Shown: positions 40,084-48,286 of the stretch, piece after piece
Numbering within the stretch: the first letter of the stretch is position 1
Layout: every line of letters begins with the position of its first letter
From: an uncultured Bacteroidales bacterium
GTDB lineage: Bacteria > Bacteroidota > Bacteroidia > Bacteroidales > Bacteroidaceae
Assembly (NCBI GenBank): GCA_902802815.1
Contig: CADCNQ010000003.1
Coordinates: forward strand, 124,001-188,000
Length of the DNA stretch: 64,000 nucleotides
Direction of reading: 5' to 3'
The notes under the pieces: generated by a model
The model's input: the letters and a program-made list of their open reading frames with translations, nothing else
Database searches by the model: none
Told to the model about the DNA's origin: nothing
Made by a program: the position numbers and the translations under genes

Positions 40084-40944
40084 TTATTTCGCTTCGCAAA
40101 AGAATTTCTTGAATCTATCGCCTCCGTACTCACCCTCCGTGAGTTTGATAATCTCGCGTATCGTGTACTTATCCTTGTGAGGCTGGGGGAGTCTCGTTTC
40201 GATGTAGTTTCGTGTGCCTGCAGAACAAGCTCCAGTTATCGTTCTGTAAGCTGCAATAGCCTCTTCGTAGGTCAGTGTATCGTCAAGGCCCATCTTCTCG
40301 TACTGAGACGTATCGCGGTCGTTGATCTTGAAAATCAAGTCCTCTTTTGCCTCTTTGTACGTGTCGCCATGTGCGTAGTATCCTTCCCCATCAGTAACAA
40401 TATACATTTGGTCTTTCTTGCCAATCCTGTGGGTTACATAGACGTTGCCCCGGTGAGAGTCAAGGACGGAGAACATTCCGTCGATCTTGATGTACTTCCT
40501 GCCGTTCCATTCCCAGATAAGGAGCGGGTTGCGGAGTCGTGTAATCTTTGATCGCTGTTCTGTCGTGAGTTTCTTGACGTTGCTTGTGTTGGTGATGCCG
40601 GTGCCACGGAGGTAGAGACTGCCGCCTACCGTGAGACCTTCGGGCAGTGAGGTGATGCCGGTGCATCCTTCAAGGTCGAGACTGCCGCCTACCGTGAGAC
40701 CTTCGGGCAGTGAGGTGATGCCGGTGCCACGGAGGTCTAAGTAATCGCCTACCGTGAGACCTTCGGGCAGTGAGGTGATGCCGGTGCCACGGGGGTCGAG
40801 CCAGCCGCCTACCGTGAGACCTTCGGGCAGTGAGGTGATGCCGGTGCCACGGAGGTCGAGACTGCCGCTTCGGTACGGCTTACCATTCTTCACTTCCAGC
40901 TTATAGCCAGTCTTATTTTCAAACTCTTCAATAATCTTTTTCAT
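40084..40944 (-). CDS. Leucine-rich-repeat-like protein
   Basis: This 286-residue protein has, after a short head, five consecutive repeats of about 20-21 residues with consensus LDLRGTGITSLPEGLTVGGS (residues 27-127), forming an LRR-like solenoid. The C-terminal 160 residues (WEWNGRKYIKIDGMFSVLDS ... TYEEAIAAYRTITGACSAGT) form a separate domain seen in phage-encoded proteins of this kind. The repeats are nearly identical in DNA. Likely a binding protein; partner unknown. Confidence 0.75.
   Translation of the reverse strand: MKKIIEEFENKTGYKLEVKNGKPYRSGSLDLRGTGITSLPEGLTVGGWLDPRGTGITSLPEGLTVGDYLDLRGTGITSLPEGLTVGGSLDLEGCTGITSLPEGLTVGGSLYLRGTGITNTSNVKKLTTEQRSKITRLRNPLLIWEWNGRKYIKIDGMFSVLDSHRGNVYVTHRIGKKDQMYIVTDGEGYYAHGDTYKEAKEDLIFKINDRDTSQYEKMGLDDTLTYEEAIAAYRTITGACSAGTRNYIETRLPQPHKDKYTIREIIKLTEGEYGGDRFKKFFCEAK
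40589..40866. repeat. Tandem 60-bp repeats inside the LRR-like gene
   Basis: About five units of 60 bp (one of 63 bp) share near-identical segments such as CCTACCGTGAGACCTTCGGG and GAGGTGATGCCGGTGCCACG. The units keep the reading frame. Such near-identity over adjacent units indicates recent expansion and easy length change by recombination. Confidence 0.9.
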
Positions 40945-40983
40945 TGTGTTTTGTCTTAAAAGGTTTATTAGGGAATTAGTATC

Positions 40984-41724
40984 TTATGAATCGAAAAAAG
41001 TAAGTTGCTTAACAATTTTACCCCCCCCTATACGAGTAATGTGCTTGCATTCACGATCAAATCGTTCGCAGCCTTTGTCGAAGTAGCCCTTATCAAGCTC
41101 GCACCCCACATAGTCGAAGCCCATCTTGTAAGCTGCTATCCGTGATGACTGACTGCCCATCATGGGGTCGAAGATGGTATTACCTTCTTTGGCGAATATC
41201 TTCAGCAGATATGCGTAAAGCTCGACGGGTTTTTGTGTCGGGTGTATCTTCTCAATAGTTCTCATGTCGGGCACACTACCGCCCCTGGATCCTCTGCGGA
41301 ACATTTTTGCAGGCATATCAAACGACGTCCAAGCCATTTCTACCTGTGAGAAGTTTTCCCACGGCTGTTCTTTGTCCCAGCAGACAACACAACGGGTTGG
41401 CGGGAGGTGGAAGTAATTACCGCCCCAGATGATGACGTTTCTGCCAACACGAAATAGTTCATCAAAGAACTCTTGTTTGGGAGGCTCACAATCCCATGAG
41501 CAATCCGACTGATTTAGCACCCTGTCTTTCAACTTGCCGCCGCCGGAGTTTAATCTGCCCTTCTTACACTTGGTTGCCGTTGACATATATCCGTCGTGTT
41601 CGCCCATCTTCATGTTTGGAGCGTTGATGCCATACGGCGGATCTGCAATGATAAGGTCAAACGCCTTGTCGGGCAGCTCTTTCATGTAATCGAGACAGTC
41701 CATGTTAAAAACGTCGCTTCTCAT
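40984..41724 (-). CDS. DNA methyltransferase (N6-adenine/N4-cytosine, DPPY type)
   Basis: This 246-residue protein has catalytic motif IV DPPYGIN at residues 28-34 and SAM-binding motif I NTIFDPMMGSQSSRIAAYKM near residue 190 (beta-class order). IHPTQKPVELYAYLL precedes it. No restriction partner is nearby, so this is a solitary phage methyltransferase, probably protecting phage DNA. A run of eight G lies in the coding strand near the 3' end (plus 41021-41028). Slippage there would change the last 13 or so residues. Confidence 0.92.
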   Translation of the reverse strand: MRSDVFNMDCLDYMKELPDKAFDLIIADPPYGINAPNMKMGEHDGYMSTATKCKKGRLNSGGGKLKDRVLNQSDCSWDCEPPKQEFFDELFRVGRNVIIWGGNYFHLPPTRCVVCWDKEQPWENFSQVEMAWTSFDMPAKMFRRGSRGGSVPDMRTIEKIHPTQKPVELYAYLLKIFAKEGNTIFDPMMGSQSSRIAAYKMGFDYVGCELDKGYFDKGCERFDRECKHITRIGGGKIVKQLTFFDS

Positions 41725-42413
41725 TTTTTATTCGGCCGGTTAACGTGAAACTCTCTGTAAAGTCTCTGCATTCTACTGTAATCCGCTTTTGTCACTACAT
41801 AATCGGAATTATACATGGCGATGATAGACTTAATTGTCAGCCAGTCTTCGATGCTTATGCCATCCTTTTTCCAATCTTCCCGCATCTGAGCCTCTTTCTC
41901 GCGCTCGGCCCTGTCAATGGCCGCATTACGCTCTTTGAGAAATTCGTAAAGCGATTGTATGATGACGATCGGGTCGATACTGCCGTAGAATCGTCCGTAC
42001 TTGGCTGCTTTGAATCTGTGGAAGAAAAGCATGAGCTCCGATATTTTGAGATAGTAGAACTCTGCAGCAATCACACACGCGCACTCTTCCAGCGGCGTGC
42101 CGCTCAACTTTTCTTTGCATCCGCAATACTCAGACAGGTCTTTGAGCTGGGGAACGAGCCACATGGCAGGAGCATTGGAGCCGTACGACGCTTTGATGGA
42201 TGCCAGCGTCGGGTAATCACCAAAGAAACACAGCTCGGTGTCTGCACGTACCGTTATCTGCTGACTGGGATTGAATCTTACTAGAAACTCGTTCAGCGTC
42301 CCGTATTCTTTAGACAACAGGTTGGTTTGTTGCGGCAAGGCGGGCCATGATGTCGGCCGCATCTTGCGCTCGCTGTTCCGCTGAGGCGTTGCTGTTTGTT
42401 CTGACTGAATCAT
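41721..42413 (-). CDS. Conserved phage hypothetical protein (DUF6633-like)
   Basis: 230 residues: QQITVRADTELCFFGDYPTL, YLKISELMLFFHRFKAAKYG, RFYGSIDPIVIIQSLYEFLK. This matches a helical family found beside DUF6291 proteins in Bacteroidetes phages, although the DUF number is from memory. It overlaps the DUF6291 gene by up to 104 nt; a start at 42362 would shorten the overlap. A role in replication is suggested by context. Confidence 0.6.
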   Translation of the reverse strand: MIQSEQTATPQRNSERKMRPTSWPALPQQTNLLSKEYGTLNEFLVRFNPSQQITVRADTELCFFGDYPTLASIKASYGSNAPAMWLVPQLKDLSEYCGCKEKLSGTPLEECACVIAAEFYYLKISELMLFFHRFKAAKYGRFYGSIDPIVIIQSLYEFLKERNAAIDRAEREKEAQMREDWKKDGISIEDWLTIKSIIAMYNSDYVVTKADYSRMQRLYREFHVNRPNKK

Positions 42414-43149
42414 TTGCGTTACGTTTTAACCAGTTGAGTAATGTTCGATATAGGTTGGTGTAGTTCTTCCGGAGATCTTTGCGATTCTCGATCTGGGCGC
42501 AGGTGTTTGCAATATCATCAGAGGAATACTTCTCTTTGAGCTTGGCAAGTTCCGCGTCTGACAAAAGCGTGTAGTGACCATAGATGTACGGACACTCTAC
42601 TTTTAACCAACTCTCAAAAGCCGCTATCGCGCACGAAGTTGTACGTGTGCTTTCTTGGGGGATTATAGGGGGATAACCTTCTTTAGGGGGTACGGGGGGA
42701 GTTTCTTCTAAGGGGGAGAAAGGGGGCTTTCTTTCAGCGTCATTGTTTTCGATATTGTTTCTTTGATTGTTTTTTAATTGTTTTTCATTTTCGTTTACAA
42801 TTTGCTGATTGTCTGCCGTTTCTGCACCTTGATTTGATTTTGATTTGATTTCGGTTTGATTTCGATTTGATTTCGATTTGATTTCCGTTTGATTTTGATT
42901 TGATTTTGATTTGATTTTTTTTGGACGGCCGGCTTTGCCGTTTACTTTGCTTCTCGACAACTTGAGTTGAGGGAAGATAATTTTCCATACAATCAGCTCA
43001 ACGCCGTCAAACGAACCTGGCGTTTTTCCATATAGGGCATATTCGTTTATCGCCCTCATGATACGGCCGTACTGCTCATCGGGCAGACTGCTCATTGCAT
43101 CATGAAAGTTTTCGTGAAACGTATAGCCGCTTCTTTTTGAATTACCCAT
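42310..43149 (-). CDS. DUF6291-domain replication-associated protein
   Basis: The protein has 279 residues from the ATG at 43149, one base after the helicase stop. The N-terminal domain GYTFHENFHDAMSSLPDEQY, MRAINEYALYGKTPG and FPQLKLSRSKVNGKAGRPKK is typical of DUF6291. Then follows a low-complexity linker of KSKSNQNQTE-type repeats and a Pro-rich stretch. A C-terminal helical domain ends the protein (WLKVECPYIYGHYTLLSDAE). By layout it resembles DnaD/Rep-type initiators: DNA-binding head, linker, tail. Function inferred. Confidence 0.75.
   Translation of the reverse strand: MGNSKRSGYTFHENFHDAMSSLPDEQYGRIMRAINEYALYGKTPGSFDGVELIVWKIIFPQLKLSRSKVNGKAGRPKKIKSKSNQNQTEIKSKSNRNQTEIKSKSNQGAETADNQQIVNENEKQLKNNQRNNIENNDAERKPPFSPLEETPPVPPKEGYPPIIPQESTRTTSCAIAAFESWLKVECPYIYGHYTLLSDAELAKLKEKYSSDDIANTCAQIENRKDLRKNYTNLYRTLLNWLKRNANDSVRTNSNASAEQRAQDAADIMARLAATNQPVV
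42656..42728. other. Cluster of six G-tracts (possible G-quadruplex) in the replication gene
   Basis: The plus strand has G-runs of five or six separated by short spacers (GGGGG ATTATA GGGGG, TTTA GGGGG TAC GGGGGG, TAA GGGGG AGAAA GGGGG). They encode the Pro-rich linker on the minus strand. Intramolecular four-stranded structure is possible; an origin role is speculation. Confidence 0.5.
42832..42916. repeat. Low-complexity GATTTGATTTC tandem array
   Basis: The plus strand reads as repeats of GATTTGATTTT / GATTTGATTTC / GGTTTGATTTC, encoding KSKSNQNQTE repeats of the DUF6291 protein linker. The repeat length varies around 6-12 bp, which permits expansion and contraction in frame. Confidence 0.8.
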
Positions 43150-43150
43150 A

Positions 43151-44314
43151 TCAGAATAAAGTATTAGTGAGCTGTCGCCCGTTGGATTGTACTTGCCACA
43201 TATTCGGCTTGGGCTCAACCAGAACGAGGTCTTGCACCTTGCCAAACCGATTGAGATTACCGCATAAGTCCACGACCCATCCTGTTTCTTTCTTGGGGCT
43301 GGGACGAATGGCCCTGCCGACAATCTGATACCAAAGGGCAAGAGATTTCGTCGGGCGTGCCATAACAACAGTATCAAGTTCCGGATAGTCGAAGCCGGTT
43401 GTCAGTACGCCGACATTCACCACGACCTTAAGATCTCCGGCCTTGAACGCTTTCAGGATCCTCTCGCGCTCGTTCTTGGGAGTATCGCCCGAAACCATTG
43501 CGCAGCCCTCAATCTCGTTTGCCAGTCTTTCGGCCTCTTTGAGGAAGCGGGTGAATACCAATATGCCGTTGCGCTTCTGTCCGCTTTTGGGCTGCATAAC
43601 ACGCTTGACGATGCAGACCAGCCACGAATAGAAGTCGATGCGTTGGTATTCCTCCAATATCGATTTGTCGGTGTATTCCGCGCCGGTGGAGTTGTCTTTC
43701 AGGTTGCTTTCATCATACAAAGGGGCAGGGGTGTAGTAGTATTCCAGCTCTGCCAGATAGCCCATCCTGAGCAACGTCTGTATTTGGACCTGATAGATAA
43801 CCTTGGAGAATATCCTTGGCCGTGTCCTGGTGATGAACTTCAACATGGCGCCCCACGAGCTCGTAGAAAGGCGATAAGGAGTAGCGGTGAGCCCCAATAC
43901 CTTGCATTGAACCTTGCGGATAAATTCCTCATACTGTCCGGCGTTGGCGTTGACCTTGTGGCACTCATCAATAATGATATTGTTGAAGTGCTTAAATTCG
44001 TCGATATGATTGATGGCACTTCCGATGGTGGCAAAGGTGATACGGCTGATGCGCTTGCGGTTGAAGGAAGCCGAATAGATGTCGCAGTCAAGCACGCCAT
44101 AGCTGCACAGCTTATCAAAGTTCTGCTGCAGGATTTCCTTCGACGGCTGGAATACGAGCGTATTTCCTTCAAGCCTGTTTGCGATGTCCGCAATGACAAG
44201 GGATTTACCGCTACCCGTAGGAAGCACCTCGATGGCATTCATTTCTGTCTTGGACTGAAAGAATCTCACGGCGGCGTCAACGGCCTCTTGTTGGTATGGT
44301 CTCAGTTGATACAT
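43151..44314 (-). CDS. Superfamily 2 DEAD/DEAH helicase
   Basis: The protein has 387 residues from MYQLRPYQQEAVDAAV (ATG at 44314); the upstream in-frame extension has no family support. Motifs in order: Q-like YQQEAV, Walker A LPTGSGKS, DECH box IIIDECHK, LTATPYR, then NVGVLTTGFDYPELD and QIVGRAIRPSPKK in the second RecA domain. It probably unwinds DNA for phage replication or recombination. The 64-nt gap behind the start holds a GCGTGCCGG/CCGACACGC hairpin (44343-44365). Confidence 0.92.
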   Translation of the reverse strand: MYQLRPYQQEAVDAAVRFFQSKTEMNAIEVLPTGSGKSLVIADIANRLEGNTLVFQPSKEILQQNFDKLCSYGVLDCDIYSASFNRKRISRITFATIGSAINHIDEFKHFNNIIIDECHKVNANAGQYEEFIRKVQCKVLGLTATPYRLSTSSWGAMLKFITRTRPRIFSKVIYQVQIQTLLRMGYLAELEYYYTPAPLYDESNLKDNSTGAEYTDKSILEEYQRIDFYSWLVCIVKRVMQPKSGQKRNGILVFTRFLKEAERLANEIEGCAMVSGDTPKNERERILKAFKAGDLKVVVNVGVLTTGFDYPELDTVVMARPTKSLALWYQIVGRAIRPSPKKETGWVVDLCGNLNRFGKVQDLVLVEPKPNMWQVQSNGRQLTNTLF

Positions 44315-44378
44315 AGGTTGGACTGTTCTCTTGATGGTGAGGGCGTGCCGGCAATTCCGACACGCACCCACCTGATGA

Positions 44379-45110
44379 TTACTGTTCGATGATGACGATT
44401 TCGGGAGCCTTTTCCCGGATCTTGGCAACAACATCGTTGATGACGTTAGCCCGGGTCTCTTCGATCACGTCGTTGGCTCCTGCAGATTGCAGGCCGATGT
44501 GTACTTCCGTTCCGTCGATGCAGGCGTAGGTCTCGACCTCAATCTCGACATATTCACCGCCGCTGAAGATGGGAAGCTTCAGTTTGAACTTCTCGGGAAT
44601 GTTGGAATCGACGGACTGCTTGAAGCGGAATGCGCGGTCGCCCTTTTCGTTGGTCTCGCGGCTCATGTCCTGATTGACCTTTGCCGTAAAATTCTTCAAG
44701 GCAGAAATCACATTCATGATGTCATCCTTGTTGGCAGCAAAGGAGCGGTTGAGTTTCAGGAATTGCCCGAGCTTTTCGGGTTCCCAAGAGCGGTCGGCGT
44801 TGATGCCGAATTTCTTAAAGATGTCACTAAAAGAGAGCTCGCCCAACACCTTACCGCGAGTATATTCATCATCTTCATTGATGATAAGGGTAATCCGCAA
44901 ATCGTCACGGCAGACAAGGATGTGGGCCTTGTGCTGGTCGATGTCCTTCACTCTCTTGTCGAGGAAGTTGAGCGGCGCGAAGATGGTGCCTTTGATGTCT
45001 ATCTTGACGGGAGGCTGATGATCCAACTGGGCAGGTGCATCGCCCTGGAGAATGGTTAAGGTGTTCTGTCCCTCGGGCAGATTCACCACAATAGGCTGTT
45101 CTTTTTCCAT
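44379..45110 (-). CDS. Conserved phage protein of the recombination/replication block
   Basis: 243 residues. The N-terminal part is VVNLPEGQNTLTILQGDAPA; the middle KIDIKGTIFAPLNFLDKRVK and FLKLNRSFAANKDDIMNVIS; the end is beta-rich and acidic (GGEYVEIEVETYACIDGTEV). It looks similar to phage DUF2303-type proteins, which sit near recombination genes, but I am not certain of the family. Operon position supports a role in DNA metabolism. Confidence 0.6.
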   Translation of the reverse strand: MEKEQPIVVNLPEGQNTLTILQGDAPAQLDHQPPVKIDIKGTIFAPLNFLDKRVKDIDQHKAHILVCRDDLRITLIINEDDEYTRGKVLGELSFSDIFKKFGINADRSWEPEKLGQFLKLNRSFAANKDDIMNVISALKNFTAKVNQDMSRETNEKGDRAFRFKQSVDSNIPEKFKLKLPIFSGGEYVEIEVETYACIDGTEVHIGLQSAGANDVIEETRANVINDVVAKIREKAPEIVIIEQ

Positions 45111-45128
45111 TTTGAATAAGTTTAGATG

Positions 45129-45563
45129 TTAATTGTCTTCTGTTCCGTTTTTACGCATGGCGGAGAAAATTGTCTTTTGAAGTTCCTGCTTGAAGGCCGG
45201 ACGCGAGTTGACCAGATTGCCCTCTTTGTTGTAGAATCCAACCGTTTTGGTGTCTTCATCGAAGAACTTGTAACACTTCTCTGTCACGGTCTGCGATTTG
45301 TCGCGCAGGGCCTTGATAGCCTCCTCTTTCTGCGTCTGCAGAGGTTTCAGCTGCTCTTTGTAGCCGTCCATGACCTGTTTCTTCTCTTCTTCGATGTCCG
45401 CAATCTTGATGGAGGCATCGGTGAGCTGTTCGCGTTTCAGCGCGAGCTCTTCGGGCGTGAACGGCTTGGAGTAGGTGACATCTTCCACCGCGTCGCAGCT
45501 GTCTTCAAGAACTTGCGCTCTGTCCTCTAAAGGGACATTCTTTGCTAATTCTGAATCTAACAT
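45129..45563 (-). CDS. Coiled-coil protein of the recombination block
   Basis: 144 residues from MLDSELAKNVPLEDRAQVLE. A long charged coiled coil (IADIEEEKKQVMDGYKEQLK, LQTQKEEAIKALRDKSQTVT) is followed by KTVGFYNKEGNLVNSRPAF. It overlaps the previous gene by 59 nt. Unknown function; frequently such proteins accompany SSB-annealing proteins. Confidence 0.55.
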   Translation of the reverse strand: MLDSELAKNVPLEDRAQVLEDSCDAVEDVTYSKPFTPEELALKREQLTDASIKIADIEEEKKQVMDGYKEQLKPLQTQKEEAIKALRDKSQTVTEKCYKFFDEDTKTVGFYNKEGNLVNSRPAFKQELQKTIFSAMRKNGTEDN

Positions 45564-45825
45564 TTTGTTGTAGTTTTTTAGTTTCCGCCAACTCTTTCCG
45601 GAGGCTGGCAATTACCCGTTTCTGATTACCTATTATTCTCTGCAGGGCGACAAAAGCGCCACTGGAGGATTCTGCCATACGCCGGTATTTCTCCACCTGA
45701 TACTCCAGGTAGCCGTGTACCTTAATGGCTTTGTCGTACAACGCTTTTTCTGCGGTAGCAAAGCGGCCCCGGCTGTCGCGTTTTTTTTGCTTGAAAACCG
45801 GATCATTTGAAAAGAGGTCACTCAT
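45505..45825 (-). CDS. Small helical protein, unknown
   Basis: 106 residues, basic and helical (FKQKKRDSRGRFATAEKALY, RMAESSSGAFVALQRIIGNQ). It overlaps the NinG gene by 4 nt upstream. Function unknown. Confidence 0.55.
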   Translation of the reverse strand: MSDLFSNDPVFKQKKRDSRGRFATAEKALYDKAIKVHGYLEYQVEKYRRMAESSSGAFVALQRIIGNQKRVIASLRKELAETKKLQQNVRFRISKECPFRGQSASS

Positions 45826-46286
45826 AGGTCTATCCCTTTCTCTTTTTTTAGCATTTCGACACGGGCCCGATAATATTTTATCAGCTGCTCAATCTCGAAG
45901 TGCGCCCACTGCTTATTTTGGTGTGCCTTGAACTCCAGCAGAGTGAAGCGGCGTTCACCAATCTTCTTTATGAGATTCTCACGGTAGCCGATGATGTGAT
46001 CCGCACTGAAACGGTTGCACGCACGGCATTCTGCATGGCAGTTGTCTTCGTCAAAACGTGTGTTCATGTGTACACGTGAATGGAAGTGCCCGCAGTCGGC
46101 CTGACTGATGGGCTTTATCTGTCCGCAGGAGATACATCGGAATAACCCGCTCGGCATGGCGTCCCTAAGCCGGATGTATTTGGAGAAAACATCATCCAGT
46201 CTGTGTGTAAGAGTGGAGAGCGTCGGGGACTTCCTCGATGTCTTTGCCGATGTCGTTTTTTTCTTTCGTTTGATGTAATAGGGCAT
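45822..46286 (-). CDS. NinG-like recombination endonuclease
   Basis: 154 residues. Zinc ligands CISCGQIKPISQADCGHF are followed by SRVHMNTRFDEDNCHAECRA and CNRFSADHIIGYR. This is the NinG (Rap) pattern, an HNH-related Holliday-junction-type nuclease acting with annealing proteins. It fits the recombination block with NinB, ERF and a RecB-like nuclease. Confidence 0.85.
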   Translation of the reverse strand: MPYYIKRKKKTTSAKTSRKSPTLSTLTHRLDDVFSKYIRLRDAMPSGLFRCISCGQIKPISQADCGHFHSRVHMNTRFDEDNCHAECRACNRFSADHIIGYRENLIKKIGERRFTLLEFKAHQNKQWAHFEIEQLIKYYRARVEMLKKEKGIDL

Positions 46287-46308
46287 GGTTGTTTGTTTTG
46301 AATTGTTG

Positions 46309-46389
46309 CGGCACGGAGGGGACTCGAACCCCGCTCACCGTAGATGGAAGCCCGTTGCTGCCTCTAACTTTTACGGACTTTTCCGTGCC
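46309..46389 (-). tRNA. tRNA-like element with perfect acceptor stem but non-canonical centre
   Basis: Read on the minus strand, GGCACGG pairs perfectly with CCGTGCC. The T arm is GGGG-TTCGAGT-CCCC, with G as discriminator. In between, normal D and anticodon arms are not found. Instead there are a stem GTCCGT/ACGGGC with a 17-nt loop and a hairpin GCTTCC/GGTGAGC like a long variable arm. No anticodon can be assigned. It may be a degenerate phage tRNA or a tRNA-mimicking RNA. A 7-bp hairpin TTCCGGC/GCCGGAA (46393-46420) lies 5' of it. Confidence 0.5.
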
Positions 46390-46475
46390 ATATTCCGGCT
46401 ATCTTCACAGACCGCCGGAACCAAGTAATCAAGAAAAATTATTGAACATGAAGTCCAACAACAATTAACTGGTAT

Positions 46476-46916
46476 TCAGTATAGGTATGTCTTGTATCGC
46501 TCCACCTCTATCTGCATGGCGGCTATCTCTGCCTCACTCGTTGGGTCGGGGAGGTATATCCCGGCCTCTGATGCGGCCCAGTTGCGGAAGCGCTCAATCG
46601 ACATGTTCATTTCATCCGTGCGCAGATCTGCAGAGCTTCTGACATATTTCACGCGCCCGAGAAACCTGTCCTCACGCTCACCGATGAAGATGTCCGGATT
46701 GCAGAGCTTCTTATAATACTGCTGCTTTACCCATTCGAGCGTGTTGCCCGTTTGGGAGGCGAAGTAGCCCAAAAGAAGATGCAAATAGGCGTTTTGGCTG
46801 AGCGTCCGCTTTTGTTTCTTCTCTGTCAGCTCGATGATGCAGCCGCGTTTTATAAGGAAGTCAAGCCTCGTTTTGGCGTTCTGCACATCGAGCGGATTCG
46901 TGAGATTGTACGTCAT
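46476..46916 (-). CDS. NinB-like recombination protein
   Basis: 146 residues, with KQKRTLSQNAYLHLLLGYFA, EWVKQQYYKKLC and NMSIERFRNWAASEAGIYLP, characteristic of the NinB/Orf family that loads annealing proteins onto SSB-coated DNA. It follows the SSB-like gene with a 3-nt gap. Confidence 0.75.
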   Translation of the reverse strand: MTYNLTNPLDVQNAKTRLDFLIKRGCIIELTEKKQKRTLSQNAYLHLLLGYFASQTGNTLEWVKQQYYKKLCNPDIFIGEREDRFLGRVKYVRSSADLRTDEMNMSIERFRNWAASEAGIYLPDPTSEAEIAAMQIEVERYKTYLY

Positions 46917-46919
46917 ATC

Positions 46920-47393
46920 TTAGAATGGGACTTTGCCGTTGTACTGCGGAGGGAAGGGCTCTTGCGGCTGCGGTTGATACTGCTGCTGTTGGGCCTGCGG
47001 CTGATATTGCTGCTGATACGGCTGCGGCGGTTGCTGCTGGTATTGCGGCTGTTGTCCGTTGCCCTGCGACTGGAAGGGAGAAACATAAGACTCAACACGG
47101 AAGCCCCGAAGTATGGTGAGATACCTTTCTTCGCCGTCTTTGTCGTACTTGACACCGGTAATATCAAAGCGCACCCTTACGCGGTCGCCCTGATGGAAAT
47201 TGTTCAGGCTGTCGCAGGCGTTGCCCGAAAACTCCAGGGTGGGGTAGTTGGGGTTGAACTCTTCACCCGTATTCGGGTCGTAACGCTTCTGCTCAAGCGT
47301 CAGCGAGCGGCGTTTGATGGTGTTGCCGCTCTTCGTCATGATGGTCTCGGGCGTGCCAACTTTGTACACGTTGCCGATGATGTCGTATGCCAT
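46920..47393 (-). CDS. DUF3127 SSB-like protein
   Basis: 157 residues. The OB-fold-like core is IIGNVYKVGTPETIMTKSGN, KRRSLTLEQKRYDPNTGEEF and CDSLNNFHQGDRVRVRFDIT, typical of DUF3127. A Gln/Pro linker and the terminal KVPF follow, resembling the SSB tail (DDDIPF) that recruits partners. It probably coats single-stranded phage DNA. Confidence 0.85.
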   Translation of the reverse strand: MAYDIIGNVYKVGTPETIMTKSGNTIKRRSLTLEQKRYDPNTGEEFNPNYPTLEFSGNACDSLNNFHQGDRVRVRFDITGVKYDKDGEERYLTILRGFRVESYVSPFQSQGNGQQPQYQQQPPQPYQQQYQPQAQQQQYQPQPQEPFPPQYNGKVPF

Positions 47394-47395
47394 AG

Positions 47396-48286
47396 TTATC
47401 GTACTGTTAGTTTAAGTGATTCACTGGTGGTGGAAGTCTTGAGGTATTTGTCATACAGATCGGCGTGCTCGGACTTGAACTTTTTACTGTCAAACGTGGA
47501 GCGTTCGGACGGCCCGACAAAGGTAATGAGGATGTTGCCGGTGTCAAATGATTTGTCGCCGTTCTCTTTCATCTTCTGCAGCACCTCGCCTTTGATGGTC
47601 TCGTATTCGTCCGTGAGTGCCTTGATGCGTTTGGCCAGAGAGCAGAGGACGATTTCGTTCTCGTTGATGTAGTCCGGGAATGCCGGAGAATACTCAAAGG
47701 CTTTGTCTTCGAGGTCGGCACGGATAAGGGCTTTCACCTCCTCGTTTCCGTGCCTCTCGACCTCGATAAGCTGCGCGATCTCGCCGCGTAACCACATACC
47801 GTATAGCTTACGCACCTTAATATGGGGATTGTTCTCTTCGAGGAAGTAGGCGCAGATGGACAACTGCCACGAAACACTCTCTTTGTCAAACTTCGAGGTT
47901 GTCTTGTAGTCGGCGATGTCAACCACGTTGTCCTCTACCTCATAGATGGCGTCGATATTGGTAGCGTAGTGTGCCATGTCGCTCACGGTGTGCTCACTGG
48001 CAAGGAAGTTCAGCCCGTTCTCTTTCTTGAGTCTCAGGTAGTTCTTTGCCTCTGTGCTGTTGGGCGTGATGCCCAGCGTTTCCGTGAGCTCGATTTCCTC
48101 ATGTACCAGGGAGCCGTGCTCTGCAGCCTTTTCCAAAACGGCCTTGGGGACGTTAGCGTACTTATCAGGGAACACCCTGTGGATGAGCGTGCCCGTGATA
48201 CCTTGATAAACCTCACCTGTTAAGGTGTTGGTGTATGTGTGTTGTTCCTGATTGAACAGCACCGGGATAGTGTTAAGCTTAGTCAT
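47396..48286 (-). CDS. RecB-like PD-(D/E)XK nuclease
   Basis: 296 residues. The nuclease core includes HGSLVHEEIE, NIDAIYEVEDNVVDIADYKT (D...D-x-K) and QLSICAYFLEENN (QxxxY), the classic RecB-type order. C-terminal residues are helical. In phages such nucleases supply 3' single strands to the annealing protein (here ERF). It starts with a 4-nt ATGA overlap. Confidence 0.88.
   Translation of the reverse strand: MTKLNTIPVLFNQEQHTYTNTLTGEVYQGITGTLIHRVFPDKYANVPKAVLEKAAEHGSLVHEEIELTETLGITPNSTEAKNYLRLKKENGLNFLASEHTVSDMAHYATNIDAIYEVEDNVVDIADYKTTSKFDKESVSWQLSICAYFLEENNPHIKVRKLYGMWLRGEIAQLIEVERHGNEEVKALIRADLEDKAFEYSPAFPDYINENEIVLCSLAKRIKALTDEYETIKGEVLQKMKENGDKSFDTGNILITFVGPSERSTFDSKKFKSEHADLYDKYLKTSTTSESLKLTVR

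Noticed and set aside
40589-40866. Regular 60-bp repeats taken at first for a CRISPR array
   Set aside because: The repeats are contiguous without unique spacers, stay in frame and encode leucine-rich repeats; no cas genes are present.
45505-45563. 59-nt overlap of two early genes considered as a sequencing frameshift
   Set aside because: Both frames keep coding character and neither resembles the other's family; the overlap can be natural in a compact phage operon.
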